64,000 nucleotides of DNA from Polydactylus sextarius (lineage: Eukaryota > Chordata > Actinopteri > Polynemidae): NCBI GenBank assembly GCA_016801845.1, contig CM028907.1, forward strand, positions 23,624,598 to 23,688,597. The letters are read 5' to 3'. The notes under the pieces are model-generated. The model saw nothing but the letters and a program-made list of their open reading frames with translations, did not search any database and had not been told where the DNA came from. This document shows positions 28,801-43,471 of the stretch, piece by piece. The first letter of the stretch is position 1. Each line of letters opens with the position of its first letter. A program made the translations under genes and the position numbers.

Positions 28801-31800
28801 ACAAGAAGCAACTATAGCTCTTTTATTTTGAACAGGCATAAATAAAGAGTCATGACAGCAGAGGACCCTGAAATGTATTTCTTTTAATTTAATTCAAAAT
28901 AAATACTACCACGGCAATGCAAGTCCACTACTGGGTTCTTGCCCTAATGTTTTGGTAAGAAAACAAACAAGCAAACGATCCAAAAAAAACAAACAAACAA
29001 AAAAAAAAACAATAAAAAGAGACTTCAGTTAATGCATCCATCATCATCATCATCATCCTTCAGCGACTTTCACGAGGTGCCTTTTTTAAAACGACATACA
29101 GGGTAACACTGTGTAGAATGACAAACATAAATAAAACAAACACTGGTTCAAAATAAGTGGGGAGGGGAAAGGGATGATGGGATTGGAAGGACAACCCGAT
29201 GAAACCAGCACTGCAAAATAAAATAAAATAAAATAAAAAAATAATTAAAACAAAACAAAAGAAGCATCATCATCATCGATGGTCCCAGTGTGTTCCTGTT
29301 CTCTTCTTATCGAGGGTGAGGGGAAATAGAGACGACAGTGTAGACTCCACAGTGACAGTCACGTCCTCTCACACAAGAAATGTTAAGGAGTTGATCGTTT
29401 ATCCAAAGGACCACAGCACAAAAAAACAAATGAAGGCGGGGTTTGTCTCCATGGAAACATCCTCCGTGGACAAAAACAAGTTGAGTCGGTGTGATCAACC
29501 CAAAAAAAAAAAAAAAAAAAAAAAAAAAAGAAAGAAAACCAGCAGGAGGGTCCGGTCTGCGACGCCGTCTTTGTTTTGTTTTTTTTTGTTTGTTTTTGTT
29601 TTTTCTTAAATGCAGTTTTTTGAGTCGTCAGTTGCTGTTCTCATCAGCAAGCTTGAAGTAGTCACAGAGGAAAAAAAACGTATGTCTCGTCTGTCAAGAT
29701 GCCACTAAAGACAAAAAAAGGCATTGCATATTTACATCAAGAAGTTTTGGGGCGACTCGACTTTGTTGTTTTGTATTTTTTTTTCTGGCAGTCCTCACAG
29801 TCTTCTTACATGAGTGTCTCACGGCTCAGTTTTCTCGTGATCTGTGACATGATTAGTGATTTATTGATACCCTCAGTTCAGATTTAAAAAATAATGACAA
29901 TACCAGTAATAATAATAATGTCTGTGTATAAATGAAGTTTTTCTTATAATACTGACGTCTGGAGCTGGAAGCCTCGTTTTCTGTTAGTGTCTGTGATAAA
30001 CTAAGTTTTCTTTACTCTGATTTATCGTCTAAAACAGTCTCTGTGTGAATATATCTGTGAATCTGTGTGTGAATCTTCCTCCTTCCACCTTCAGGGTTCC
30101 TACACAACTTTAACCTTTCACTCTCCGTTCGATATGTTTCACACACGTGTCACACTTCTCGACATTTATTCTGCACAAACGATAAGTGAACTATATTTTT
30201 CGACAGTATGAGACGATGCAGCAGCAGGAAACAACAACAATCTGTCAGCTTTTTTAAGAACCTGGGAAATCTTCCTTTAAACTTTTCTGGACGTGTGCAG
30301 GAACCCTGAGGAGCGTGAGCTGATTTTTGCATTTTAACTGAAAACAGATGAAGTCAGCAGCATTCTCCACACGCAAATCGCGCCAAATCGCAATTTCAAG
30401 TCACGACTACGCTTCGATCTACACAGTGAACTTATCATGTCATTGTTGTTTTGTCCGACTCAGTTCTGCTCAACAAAATAAAAGTTTTCCCAGTTTTTGA
30501 GTCTTGTCCTTCACCTCTCGGGCCAGTAGAGGGCCTAGAGGCAGCTGCTGTTTTCAACACTACTTAAACTGTCGAAAGAGAGTCAACTGCTAGCTTAAAC
30601 AACAGACTGTTTATAAAAATGGACGACATGACTTCTGGATGCGGATCGTCCCCTGGTGGCTGTACGTATGTTTAGCTATTTGACGTCATAATGGGATGAT
30701 GTCAACAGATGGGACTGACTCTCGATTGGTCGGACGGGTGTATCAGCAGGGCGGTTGCTCATGTCTGGGATATTTTGGCTTATTTTTTCTTTTTTACAGA
30801 GAAAGTGGAGGTGTATTTTTATATACAGGCGCTACAAAATAACACTACCCTGTCCTCTATCAGATCTGCCCCTTCATTTATGTTAGTGCTAGCACTAGCA
30901 TTCTAGTTAGTCTAGTTGTTTGTTCTGCTGCAGACAGCTCTTGGCAATTAAAAGAATGAAATCGGACGCCGAGCTCACAACGTTTCTGCTACATTGGTAA
31001 ACAGTTGCTAATGCTAACATTAGCTAGGTAGCGATGGTGAAAAAAACAAACTTACATACAGCACCTTTAATGCTACAGAAACTCTCAGGTGCAAAGTGAG
31101 CAGTGGAGTGAACAGTTGACTGTTTGGTTTTATTTTGGAAATTTACGACCTGGTGTGTCTTACTTTCATCCTTTTTAAGCCGATTCAGATGTTCTTTGAC
31201 TGGATGTATATACGTTTTGATTATTCTTAGGGAAATAAATAAATACATAAAGAATTCAGAGTCATAGCAGCACTTCATTCATCACTTTGGGAGATGAAAT
31301 TTACAAAAAATATGAGGGAAAGTTTACACACGGAGCATGGCGTCACCTGACACAGACGCAGATAAACCACTGTCTTTACGGGTTAGAGTCAACTGCCGAC
31401 TTCAGCGTGATCAGAGCTCACTGCTGCTTCCTGTCTGAGTGAAGGTGTGTGTGTGTGTGTGTGTGTGTGCTATAATGACAGCATAAGGTTGACCCCCATG
31501 TCCCTACATACATACAGTACATACATACATTACATACATACATTAAGCCACGTTTCCCTGTGTAAACATCCATTCCACTAGTCCTACAGCTACGATGAGG
31601 AAACAGAAGAGAGGAGGCGAGGAGGTGAGGAGAGGTGGCGAGCAGGCAGAGAAAGGCCTCGTTCCTCTGCCGGCTGTGGAAAGCTGGAGCGGTTAAGCTG
31701 AGTTTTGAACGCGGTTGTGCTCTGTGGCGCCTGAGTGAACTGTGCAGTGTCTGGCAGTTTAGTGTTTCCTGTTTCAAAATAAAAGAACGACCTAAAAGAA

Positions 31801-32060
31801 GTAAAGCGCGAGAAAAAATAAAAATGAAACAAATGGGTTAAGAAAAAAGAAAGTAGTAACACTGCAACGATGAAAGGAATGATACAGACTCGTCCATTCT
31901 CATTTTCTGTCTTTGTTTTGTTTTGTTTTTTATTTCTTATTTTTAACCTGTAGACAGTGATTTTCTTTGCCATGGGATTGGGGAATGTGCGCTGCCATGG
32001 CAAATGTATGAGAAAGAAATCTTTTATTTCTAGTTTTTAGCTTTTTTTTTGCATTTTTTG

Positions 32061-32099
<39 letters not shown>

Positions 32100-32684
32100 C
32101 GTTTTTTTTTTTTTTGAGTGAACCACGAGCCATGCACTTATTCTCAACTAAGAATGACCCCTCACATCCCAAGACCCACCCGCCCTCTCCCAAAAAACAC
32201 CCTGTCAGTATGATACGAAACATCTGCACACGTAAGGCAACATTTTTGGTTTTTTTGTTCCCTAAAACGGCTCTTCCAAACCAAGTGCAAAAAAGTCAAA
32301 AGAAGAACAAGAAGAAGAGGAGGAGGAAGGGGAAGAAGAGGAAGGGCAGAAACGACAAACAAAACAAAAACAGATGAACGCAACCTCGGTCGAAAACTTA
32401 ATACTGACGGAGAGAAAAAAATAAATAACAAAAACATTGCCTTCTGCAGTAAATAGCGCTGAAAATGTAGGAGACTTATTTTTTTAGTGTGGGGAGACCG
32501 GCTGGAGTCTATCCCACTGTGCAAAAACCTCTTTTAAAGTCCCTAAAAAGACTTTCCCCTCGTCTGCGAGGAGGCAGAGAAGGAGAAAAAGAGGGGAGAC
32601 TGGTATTTCTTTTTTTCCTAAAATGGCTACGTGTTTTCCTCAAAATGGCCACGAATGGGGACGATACTGGCTGAGCCGGAGCGC
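28801..32684 (-). other. akt3: akt3 long 3' UTR (extent inferred)
   Basis: Downstream of the akt3 stop there is no other gene until pus10. Minus-strand AATAAA signals occur at about 28827-28822 and near 30169. If the distal one is used, the UTR is about 3.9 kb; mammalian AKT3 also has long 3' UTRs. The stretch includes an A run at 29501-29529, a T run at about 32060-32115, a short GT repeat at 31443-31469 and CATA repeats at 31505-31545. Open frames across it are low-complexity. Confidence 0.5.
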
Positions 32685-35600
32685 TCACTCCCGCCCGCTG
32701 GCTGAGTAGGAGAACTGTGGGAAATGAGGCCTTCGTTCGTTGTCTGCCGCATCCATCCCGTCCTCATCGTCTGCAGAGACCAACAGAGAACAATTTAAAG
32801 AAAATGATGTGATGTAGCATTATCACATGAGCGTCCGTGTAAACCGCTCTGTATTTTAATACAAGGATGAGAACGTAGATATGAATGAAGAGAGAACAAG
32901 TGTTCAAATCTGTTGTGCTGCTGCTCTTTGGGACTAAAGCTGCTTCCTTCGTCTCCGTATACGTCACAGGTGAAGACTAAACTGTGTCATTTTAAAGGCT
33001 AACTATGCTAAGTTAGCTGAAGTGGCTACATTACCTGAAGTGTCAAAGTTAGCTAAGATATGTAAAATAGCTATGTTAGTTAATGTAGCCAAGTGAGCTC
33101 ATATAGCAAAGTTATCCAACGTACCAAAGTTTGCTGACATGGCCAAGTTAAGCGACGTAGCCAAATTAGCTAATGTAACCAAAACCAGGAGTGTTAGAAG
33201 GATGACGACAGATCTGATGTTTAATTAACCCACAGTTTAAATCAAAGTCTTAATGATTGCATTCTTTTAAAATTGCACTTTCAATTTGAAATGAATTCAT
33301 CGTTCAGCTCTGGTCCCCACAGACTGATATTTACACTGCAGCTGCTCAGATTACAGTGCTACACACTTTGACTCTCACAGGACGTTAAAAAACTTGTTTG
33401 ACTTGTAGCCATGTTAGCATCAAGGCTAAAAACCACCAGATTTGACAGAAGGTTGACGACTTTCAAAAGGATGAAACAGAGGACGAATCCTGCAGATCTT
33501 TAATACAGAGCCTCATCTTTTTGAAGATAACAGGCTAACATTAAATACCACATTTGGTTTCATGCGTACATTTTTCTGGCGGAGTGATGGTGATGGTCTG
33601 TGCTGTGAACTCCTCATCAAAGTAGCGCGTGTCTGTCTCTGAGCTGACCTGGGGCTGGAAAGGCGGCACCAGCTGGAGCAGACAGGAAGTAGACAAATAT
33701 TATGTTATTACAATAAAGAGTAAGGACGAACTTCACAATAAAAGCAGTAAATCTGTGAGAAGGAACAAACACCAACTGATGTGGCTCTAAAAATAAAAAT
33801 AAAAAGGCAAAGAAGAAGCTGACATGTTAACGCTTCACGTTTCAATATGAAATAAAAATTAGGTAATTTTATTGTCTTTTATGTTCTATTTTGGAGTTTA
33901 CATCCCTGCCAGACGCCTTGCTGAAAAAATGAGGTAACCCTGATCCCAGAATATCTCAGGTACGCTGTTTGAATGAATTACCATTGAAGATCCCACTCTC
34001 ACCTTCTTGTCGTAGACGTCCTGCCAGTCGATTGTGCCGAAGAAACTGTGTCTCATGATCTCCTTAGCGTCATCCGGTCCTCCGCCCAGCCTGTCAGCCA
34101 ACACACAGAAGAAGAGAAGGAAGATGTTGAAGTCAGACATCAAGCGTTGCTCTTACAAAGCCTCCACTAGTGGCACCAGAACATCCACCTGCCACTGATC
34201 CTGAAATAACTCGGCAGGGTGAATGGGTTCGCTCTGTGTTCCACCGTGCAGACAGAAAACGCCTTGGGGATAATCAGAGCCGCCGCCGCCACCAGCCGCT
34301 CTGCTCTGACGGCACATTTACCCGAAACCAATTATCATTAGCAGCTTCTGTCCTCGTCTTAATGTCAACGAGCTGAGTTGAAGTCAGTGAAATCACCGTT
34401 TATTTCCAGCGGGTCAACAGGCCACAGGATGATGGATTTCCTAAATGTGTTTTATGAACATCTCTGTGTCTTATTAAAGGTGATGAGCTTAGATTTGGTT
34501 TTAATCTGAGCTGGTGGGATTATAAATCAACGCAGTGATGGAGACAGGGATAATGTTTGCTTTAGCACACAGACATTAACTGATGGATGGACGTTATCGA
34601 CCTTTCATGAAAATTAAATCATAATAGTTTCTGTAAAAGACCAGGAACAAAAATACACTTGTGTTTTCTAACCCGGCAATGGAGCCTCTGATCCAGGGTC
34701 AGGTCAAGGTGTCTCTGCTCCTCCTGCAGGATCCTGAGGCATTTGCAGACCAGATGAGATAGAAAACCACTACACCGTGTTCTGGGTCAAACACAAGGTC
34801 TAAAAAAACCTCCATCACATGAAGCACCTCGACTCCCAAAGCTCAGGACACAGCAACGTACAAAACCTACCTCACTGCTGACGCTGCACCGATCCACCTC
34901 CATCCTGCTCTTAAACTCACAAGCACCAACACATCGGTCAAACGTCAGTGTCGATATTCCCTTTGTTGACTAAATGAGACAATCCTTCAATTTCAAGCTA
35001 AAATGCTAAAAAATTCACCAGTTCCCACTTCCAAAATTTGACTACCAACAAACTTAATCTTTCATGGTAAAGTTAACATATTTCAGTACTGTTATAATAT
35101 CTATTATTCATAAAATAACAACAAATTTAATCCTCGTCTGTACAACGCATCTTTTAGATCGTTTAAATTTTGAGTTTTCGGAGGAACAAGGCGATTAAAC
35201 GAGAGAACGAGAGAGTTTCACTGTCAAACTGCTTCATTCAGTGTTTTTAACAAACTGAATCAGCAGCTCGGTTGTTTTGGACAAGGAAAAAAAGGCCTAA
35301 AACCAGTTGTTATCATCTGGTCTGAACCTCAACATTCAGCAGGTGATAGATTTTTCCCTTTGTTCGTTTTTATCCCAGGTCCGTACCGTTTGTTGGGGTC
35401 CTTGATGAGCAGCCCTGACAGCAGCGACTTGGCGTCGGCCGACAGGGTTCGTGGGAACTTGATCTCCTCCATGAGGATGAGCTCAAACAGCTTCTCGTGG
35501 TCCTGGTTGTAGAACGGCAGGCGACCGCACATCATCTCGTACGTCACCACGCCCAAACCCCACCAGTCCACCGCCCGCCCGTAGTCGTTGTCCTCCAACA

Positions 35601-38600
35601 CCTGAAAACACAAAAACACAAAACAAAACCAAAATAAACGCACTTCAGGGTTTTCTGTCTGGTGCACGTCGCCACTTCTTGACCTCAACATATTTAATAT
35701 CCTCTTTCACGTCCTCTTCATGAAAAAAATCACTTTCAAAACCTCCACAAAGATCCACGTTAGGAGAAGTGAAACCAGTTGCTGACACTCTGTTGTTAAA
35801 GCTGTAGACTGGGGGAAGTGTAGCTTCCACTTGAAAACAACCAAACAAACATGTGGCACAAAAATCAGCCAGTGTCGACACTCAGATGGAAACTTGAGTC
35901 CAATTTTGATTTCTGTTTATAAAACTTAAAAATATAAACATAATTGATGTTCTTTGTGTGTTTGACCTCTGACCTCAGGAGCCAGGTACTCCGGTGTCCC
36001 GCAGAACGTCTTCATGGTGGCAGTGTCAGTGATGCCTTCTTTGCAGAGGCCGAAGTCTGTGATCTTGATGTGTCCATCTTTGTCCAACATGAGGTTCTCC
36101 AGCTGAGGACGATAAACCAGACACGTGAACAAACCTGGAGTCTGACAGCGCCATGTTTCCAGAGAGGAGCAGCGCTTACCTTCAGATCACGGTACACGAT
36201 CTTGGCAGAATGTAGGTAGTCCAGAGCAGAGACGATCTCAGCGCCGTAGAAACGGGTGCGGTCCTCCGAAAAAACTCTTTCTCTTGACAAGTGGAAAAAT
36301 AGCTGCCAAGAAAAAACAGACATGAGTTTGGCACACACGAGATGTCTCACACTAACAAGAACAATGTGATGGGAAGATTTTTATTTCCATCAAGGTTCAG
36401 GTTGAATAGAAATGTCAGACTTAATCTTTATGGGGGAAGAGGAATTGAAAACATCATACCATCGCCCAAAAAAAAACCAACAAATCACAACAGACACTGA
36501 AAACTGTCCACGAGGCCTGAACAAGCCTGCACACATCTGTCACATCTGGATTATCATCTGGATCTGCACCAAAACGATTCAACTCTGAGATCTCCACATC
36601 AAAAATGTGTCTGATGTGTTACAAATGAAACTGTGGGAACATGTGTCTCACCCTGTTGAAATGTTTCTGATTCTTGTAATGAGACTGTGACCTCTCACCT
36701 CTCCTCCGTTGACGTACTCCATCACGAAGCACAGCCGGTCCTTCGTCTGGAACGAATACTTCAGAGACTGAAACAGAGCGAAGACACAGTGTTTTTATTT
36801 AACGGTTGAGTTTTTAACAACTGAAGCTGCTGCTGGTATTTTTAAACTGCTGGCGACAGATTCTCATTTCAAACTCAGTGAAAGTGAAATAGGAAGTGAA
36901 TTCACAGCAGCACAGGTCTCATGTCTGTCTGTCTGTCTGTACATCTGTCTGTCCATAGTGGTACTCACAGTTAAGAACGGATGCCGAGTGTTTTTTAATA
37001 CCCTACTTTCCGTGAGCGTGTGAGCAACTTCATCCTGTGATAAAAGACAAGAGAAGAGTTAAGACATTTTGTTTTGAAGGCTGAGGATGTAATCAGGTTG
37101 TGAACATCAGGTTGACGCAGCTACAAAGACAAACTCTGACTGGTTTATTCAAAATATAAGATGCAGTTAATACATTTTTACATTTTTTTATATAAAATGT
37201 TGAAAATTACCTTGGCTATGATAACTTCCTTCTTCAGGATCTTCATGGCATAGTAGGTGCCGCTCGCCTTCTCCCTCACCAGAATGACTTTCCCAAAAGT
37301 GCCTTTGCCCAGAAGCTTCAGATAGTCGAAGTCATTCATTGTCTGGACAAAGAAACGAGAGCACGTGAGCAAACTTGGTCTGAGAAGTTCAGGATGCTCA
37401 CGTCCGTCCTTTCGCTGCTTCGCGTAGATCAACGTTTGACCTTCAATACTGAGATAACACACGCGTGTCACCTTTCGTTTGTAGTGGCTGATGGAGGTGT
37501 CCATCTCCTCCTCGTTGACGTTCTCGATCTGGGAGGTGGGGCTGCACAGGATGCCCTCCTCCTCCTGCTTGGCCAGAGACTCAGCGACCATCTGGATGGC
37601 CTCGGCCCACTCGTCCCTGCAGGACACCACACCACACATTAAAACAACACGTGGCTTCAGCACCAGAGCCACAGGAAACACACACGTGTTCACATCTGTC
37701 ACTGACGGTTTCCACGGCTGAAGTTCAGTGTTCAGTTATTATCGTTAATGTAGAGCAGAGTATTATAGCCACATATTAAAAAAAAACAATCTTCCTTTGC
37801 AAAAATATTTTCAACAACTGGAATTAAATCAAAATTAGAAGCACACAGAAACTTACATTGAAGAAGGTGAAGAATGAAGTGGTTTTATTATGAAAAACTA
37901 GATTTACCTCCTCTTGAAACAGTCCAGTTACTTTTGATTCAAGTGTATTTTTAAATTCTTGACCTTTGACAATCAATATCTCATCATTTAATCTGAGTCC
38001 AAGTGAAGGTTTGTGCAAAGTTCAAAGAAAATTCCCCTAAACATAAATCAGCATCACGATTCAGAAGTTTTATGCTCTTAATTTATATTTAAATATATCA
38101 CGTCCTATTTTTGTACTTTATATCTGTGTTTTCATAAGAAGGTGGTTTAGGTTTGAACACAGACGAAATATCACTGTTGAGCCTGGGTTTTAGTTCAACA
38201 TCATTTCAGTCTGACTGCCGCACCGAAAAATAAATAATGTGATATAACGTAAATATCCTTTTATCATTTTCTTCTCAAACAATGACAGACAACACTTTAT
38301 CAATATTTTAATTTATTTTTAAGCTTCATCTCAACTATTTCTTTTGAACTTTTTCCAGACCTTTTTAAAAGCACAAAGATCACAGGTTAGTACCTGAGTA
38401 TGAGGCCATTTTATCCAGAGTTATTCATTGTTATATCACATTATTTTTGGTTCTTTTCTGCAGTAGGTAACAAAACTTCTTGATGACATAATTAAAGAAA
38501 TTGCAGCAGCTTGGACCCAGAGGAGAAAGAAGCAGTGGACATCTCCAGACGTCCTGCTGCTGCTCTGACGAAACTAATACAAGTAGCGTGCTGATGAAGT

Positions 38601-41076
38601 GTTGAGGAGGAGGATGAAGGCTCACCTCTCATCAGGCGTGTCCACGTGAAAAGTCCTCTCGATGACGGTGGTCCACTGCAGGCAGCGGATGATGAAGGTG
38701 TTTGGTTTGGGCCGCTCCGTCTTCATCAGCTGACATTCTGGAGATCACGCGAAGTGAAGGACATTTGTCATATTACTTTTTTTTTTAAACCAGGTGAAAA
38801 AAAACAGGTGATGGTGTAACCGTGGTGTACTCACTTGCTACGGAGAAGTTGTTGAGCGGGTAGGCCAGGTCCGAGTCCTGCGGTTTGTCCTTGTAGCCAA
38901 TGAATGAGCCGTCTGTCTTGAGCAGGAAGTAGCGCGGTCGCCAGTTCTTGATGTACTCGCCTGCAGGAGGAAAGAAAAGCTGCTTCAGTGTGTTGTGTTA
39001 GTGTCAGTCTGATATTCAGATTTAATCGCGACTCAGTTTCATTTCATCATTCAGTTAAATTTCAGATGCTTCCTGTTTAGGAGGAGGAAGCAGTCATCAT
39101 CATCCTCGTTCCTGATGATGTCATTTTCAACCAAGAGAAGCTGCAGCGGCAGCAGCTGTGATAAAAGTATGTTTCTGCCACTGAAAGGTTCAGATTATTA
39201 TTATTACTGTCTGACGACATCATGAATATGATTCCTTGACATGTGACTCTCCAGCTCTGAACAAAACATCACGTCACCGTTCTCACCACAGATTTGTCTG
39301 GGCTGAGTTCAAGATGTACGAGACGTAGCAAAACGGTTAATTCAACAGAAACAGAGGTGCTGAACGCCCTGTTGCAAGACGCCAGCCTTACAACTATGGC
39401 AGCTGAGAGGAAGGTTCTTTTAAAAACTCTGCATAAATACCACAAATGTGGCTTCTTACATTATCCACAGAGGTGAAGAGAAAACTGCACTGGCCACATT
39501 TATAAACAACTTGGCAAGAAGTCATTATACTCTGGCTTCATCAGGGTTTATATACACGGTGACGCTGACCAGACAATACTCAATGATGATAATAATGATG
39601 ATGTGAGCATCCACACTGGTGAACAATAACGTTCTGTAAACAGAGGGATCAAACGCACACTGCACGCTCCAGCTGTGTCGGCATTGAAACGGCTATTGAT
39701 AAATATCTATTGATAATGGATATTGATGACCTGTTGCTGCTGTATGTTGTGTACGTTGTATATCACATGAATCAAAATCAGTTCGACTTGTTTTGATGTC
39801 CCAACACTGTGTGACGTTGCGACCCTCTATAAATAGATTTTGATTGGCTCTCCATGTTTTTATCATTCATCAAATCGCTATGAAAGTGATCCCAATGATA
39901 TTGTTTGCCACTGTCGTTACTATAACTACTGTCATAGTTTTGGTGTGGACTCTGCCATCCACTACAGACAGAACCATTTTAAATATATATAGATATACAG
40001 ACTGGCATGGCATCGAAGCCAAAAATGTCCAACATAGTCACAAACCACGACAACTTTACTCAAATGAACACACTGTGAAGCTGGATTGGAGCTTCAGTTT
40101 AACTACATAATGAATTATAAAACATTAACACTCTCATTTCTTTGAGCCGACAGACTGAACCCGCCTGCTGTTCTGGGCGACTCAGCACTGTGAACTTGCT
40201 GCATGTTGTGGAATAAAATAAGTACAGATGTGCAGAGTGTGTCTTAAAATAATCCTCTGTACTTAACGCTTTTTGTGTCACAGGCTGTTTTGTGTCTGTA
40301 GTTTCAGTTTTACCTAAAAACAAACTCAGGGTTTTAATCTTATCCGGCAGCCGTGACGCGTCGGTTCCTGCTGTTCTGACTCATCAGAGCAAAAACAGCA
40401 AATGTTGGGATACATGATTATTCCAACAGAGTCAAGTTGGCACCGGAGCTAATGAAGAACGAGGCAAGTCTGCATCAGTGACTGATGACCGACAGATCAA
40501 ACTCTGATGAAAAATGAATCTCCCACGTGTGGTGACTCACACTGCTTCAGAACAACAGCGTGAAGGCCACAAAGACTCAGACAACTGACCACTATCAACT
40601 CTCCTTTAAAGCTGAAGAACTAACTTCATTAACAGGTGCTACTCTGTTGCTGAACATGGTCCTATCACACGGCCCCCTGAAAAACACCTCTTCATCAGAA
40701 GGAGGAGGCTAGCTTGTTAGCATGCTAACTTCATGCTAAAAAGCTAGCAACTTGTTTGCTAGTACTGCTGTGTAGTGAGTAAACGAATTACATTTTATGC
40801 TGAGCTCACTACCATTTCTTCTACACTGGTAAGTAAACAGCTGATAATGCTAATGTTTGATATGTAGCACCTGTAATGTGTCATGTGTGTTTTTAAATAT
40901 ATTTTCATTGAGCATTGATAATACACATACATAGCACAAGGGAAAGATCCTCTGAACAATGGAACAATGCTCACATTCTTTTTCCTTTACTTATACATAT
41001 CTTGAACCAATAAACACAAATCGCACACCCACCCATGACGCACATAAGGGACACTCTCCAAGGGAAAAAAAGCAGG

Positions 41077-41147
<71 letters not shown>

Positions 41148-43384
41148 TACTATAGTTTAACATAGGGCACATGTAACTGGGAGGCAGCTGCTCAGTGACA
41201 CTAAAGGGTCATAGTTTTGAGTTACAAGTTTGCCAACATCCTGAGACCCTCTGAGTATATTTAATCTTTTCTACTTGCATGACTTGCATCAGGTCACTCA
41301 GCCACACACACACTGGGTTTTTGGATTTCGAATGCACTAATGTTCTTCTGCGTGCAAGTAGGGTTGTAAAAGCAATTATGTTTTGATGTCTTTTCCTAAT
41401 TGTCAACTGCGATACCAAATAAAGCCATTGCAGCATTGGGTTGGAGATTGACGTTGAGCACTTCTGACAAAGTTTGAAAGATTACAGACCAGAAAATTGT
41501 CATTTGTCAATTGTCAATTGTTATGACACCTGTCACCTATGTTGGGATATATTCTTGCCAGTTTTGCTTTAGAGTAGTGAATGCGATGTAAAACCTTGAA
41601 TTGTATTATATTAAATTTTGCGCAGGAAGTACTGTCATTTACTCTTGTTCCAGATTCTCTCCTCAAATTCCTCCCCCAACTCATTCACCCACTCCGCCCT
41701 GATCTTTACAAGGGTTGTGTTTTTAAGAGGCAATACAGTCATGAATTCTTGAAATGAGCCTTTTTGCGTTGAAAGGAGTTTCTAATAGATTGTCTAAAGC
41801 AGAAAGTGAGGGTATGCATGGAAAGTTGGGTTCATGACACTGACAAAAGTGGAAATATCGGAACAAGCTAGACTGAGCAAGGCTGAATTTAAATGATGCC
41901 GTTTATGTACATATTCTTAAATTTACTTAGCTCTATATTAAATTCAGAGTCTAGTTTGGCTGGGGAAAAATGTGAGTATTGTGTGGGGGTTAATGTGGTT
42001 CCACCGTCCCATATGAATGAGATAAACGCTTTATCAATAGATTTAAAGGAAGATTTGGGAAGAAAGAGTGGGACACAGAAATGGATATAGAGAACATTCA
42101 TTTTAATACAGTTCACTTTCCCTGCCAATGAGAGATGGAGTGATTTCCATCTCTTCAGTTCTAATTTGACTTTCACAAATAGCAGACAGAAGTTTTCCTG
42201 ATAGAGCCTTTGCATGTCCCTTGTAATATTAATGCCCAAAATGTACCGAATCTACTTGTGTGGCACACTTCAAATAGGACCTGAAATACACAATAACAAA
42301 TCAATCATGTGTATATAAAGATACCCTGTACCCCGAGAGCTTTGGCTAAAATCTTCACATCACTGTTAAGGAGGGAGATGGGTCAGTACAAACCAAATTC
42401 CTGTTTTAACAGAAGAACGATTGATGCTTCCACGTCAGCGTACATTGAAACAACCCTTGAGACAGAAAATCCTATGTCAATTAATTTTTTCGGGAATGTT
42501 TTGCAGCTAACTTAATACTAACCAGCTAAAACCTTGTTTTGTAGACAGCTCTTGGTGAGTGAAGGAATTATATCTTATGACGCTAGAACACAAACAGCTG
42601 CTAATGCTAACGTTGGCTGTGTATCCAAAACTTACATGTAGCAGCTTTAATACATCAACTTTTTCTTTTCAACAGTCCACAACACAAATTAAGTTTACAA
42701 TTATATAAAACATTAAAGAGTGATTAACTTGTTGTCTAAAGATCAGATTGTTGATTGGTTGGCTAATTGTTCTTTCTAGGGTTGGGCCAGTAGGGGATAC
42801 TATCATCCATCGTGATGAATGACTGACATCGCGGTGGGGAGCCAGCATCATGACACCCCCCAGTCGCACAGACCGAAGTATATAAATAATCCCAGGCAAC
42901 AGTATCATCCATCACGATATTTGTACTGTGCACATTGTCGATGCCAATTAAGGAGACATCAGCCAACTCTAGTTCTAGCTTCACCAGAATTGGTACAAAC
43001 AAAAATCAAATTAATGACTTATAACTGACTGCTTTTGTTTACTGTTTAGGTCATACACGGTATTTCAAGATGGACGACATAACATCTAGATCAAATAAAG
43101 CAAAGCCCTTGTCAAATAAATAACAATAAATAATTTTTTTTTTGCATTTCTCACAAAAAAAAACTTCCTAGTTTCCAAACAGTCCTGAGTTGCTCAGGGC
43201 AGTTTCTGTGCCGTGGCTGTTAGGGCTGAATTATAAGAGCACACAGAGGTGCAATAAACAATTCAGGGACTTGTGGGGGCCGAAGAGGAAGGAACCAGAG
43301 TGTTAGGTCATCCTCTGTAAGCTCATAGTGCCACAGAGAAACTTCCCCCTGTCTGCCAGCCAACAGCCCTGAGCTCAGACCAGA

Positions 43385-43471
<87 letters not shown>

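Noticed and set aside
32114..32524. Lys- and Leu-rich frames around the T run in the akt3 3' UTR
   Set aside because: Low-complexity translations of poly-T and AAG/AGG repeats.
35645..35881. Minus-strand frame between two akt3 kinase exons (GFESDFFHEEDVKED...)
   Set aside because: Kinase sequence joins exactly from 35974 to 35601 without it. It has no homology and looks like intron sequence that happens to be open.
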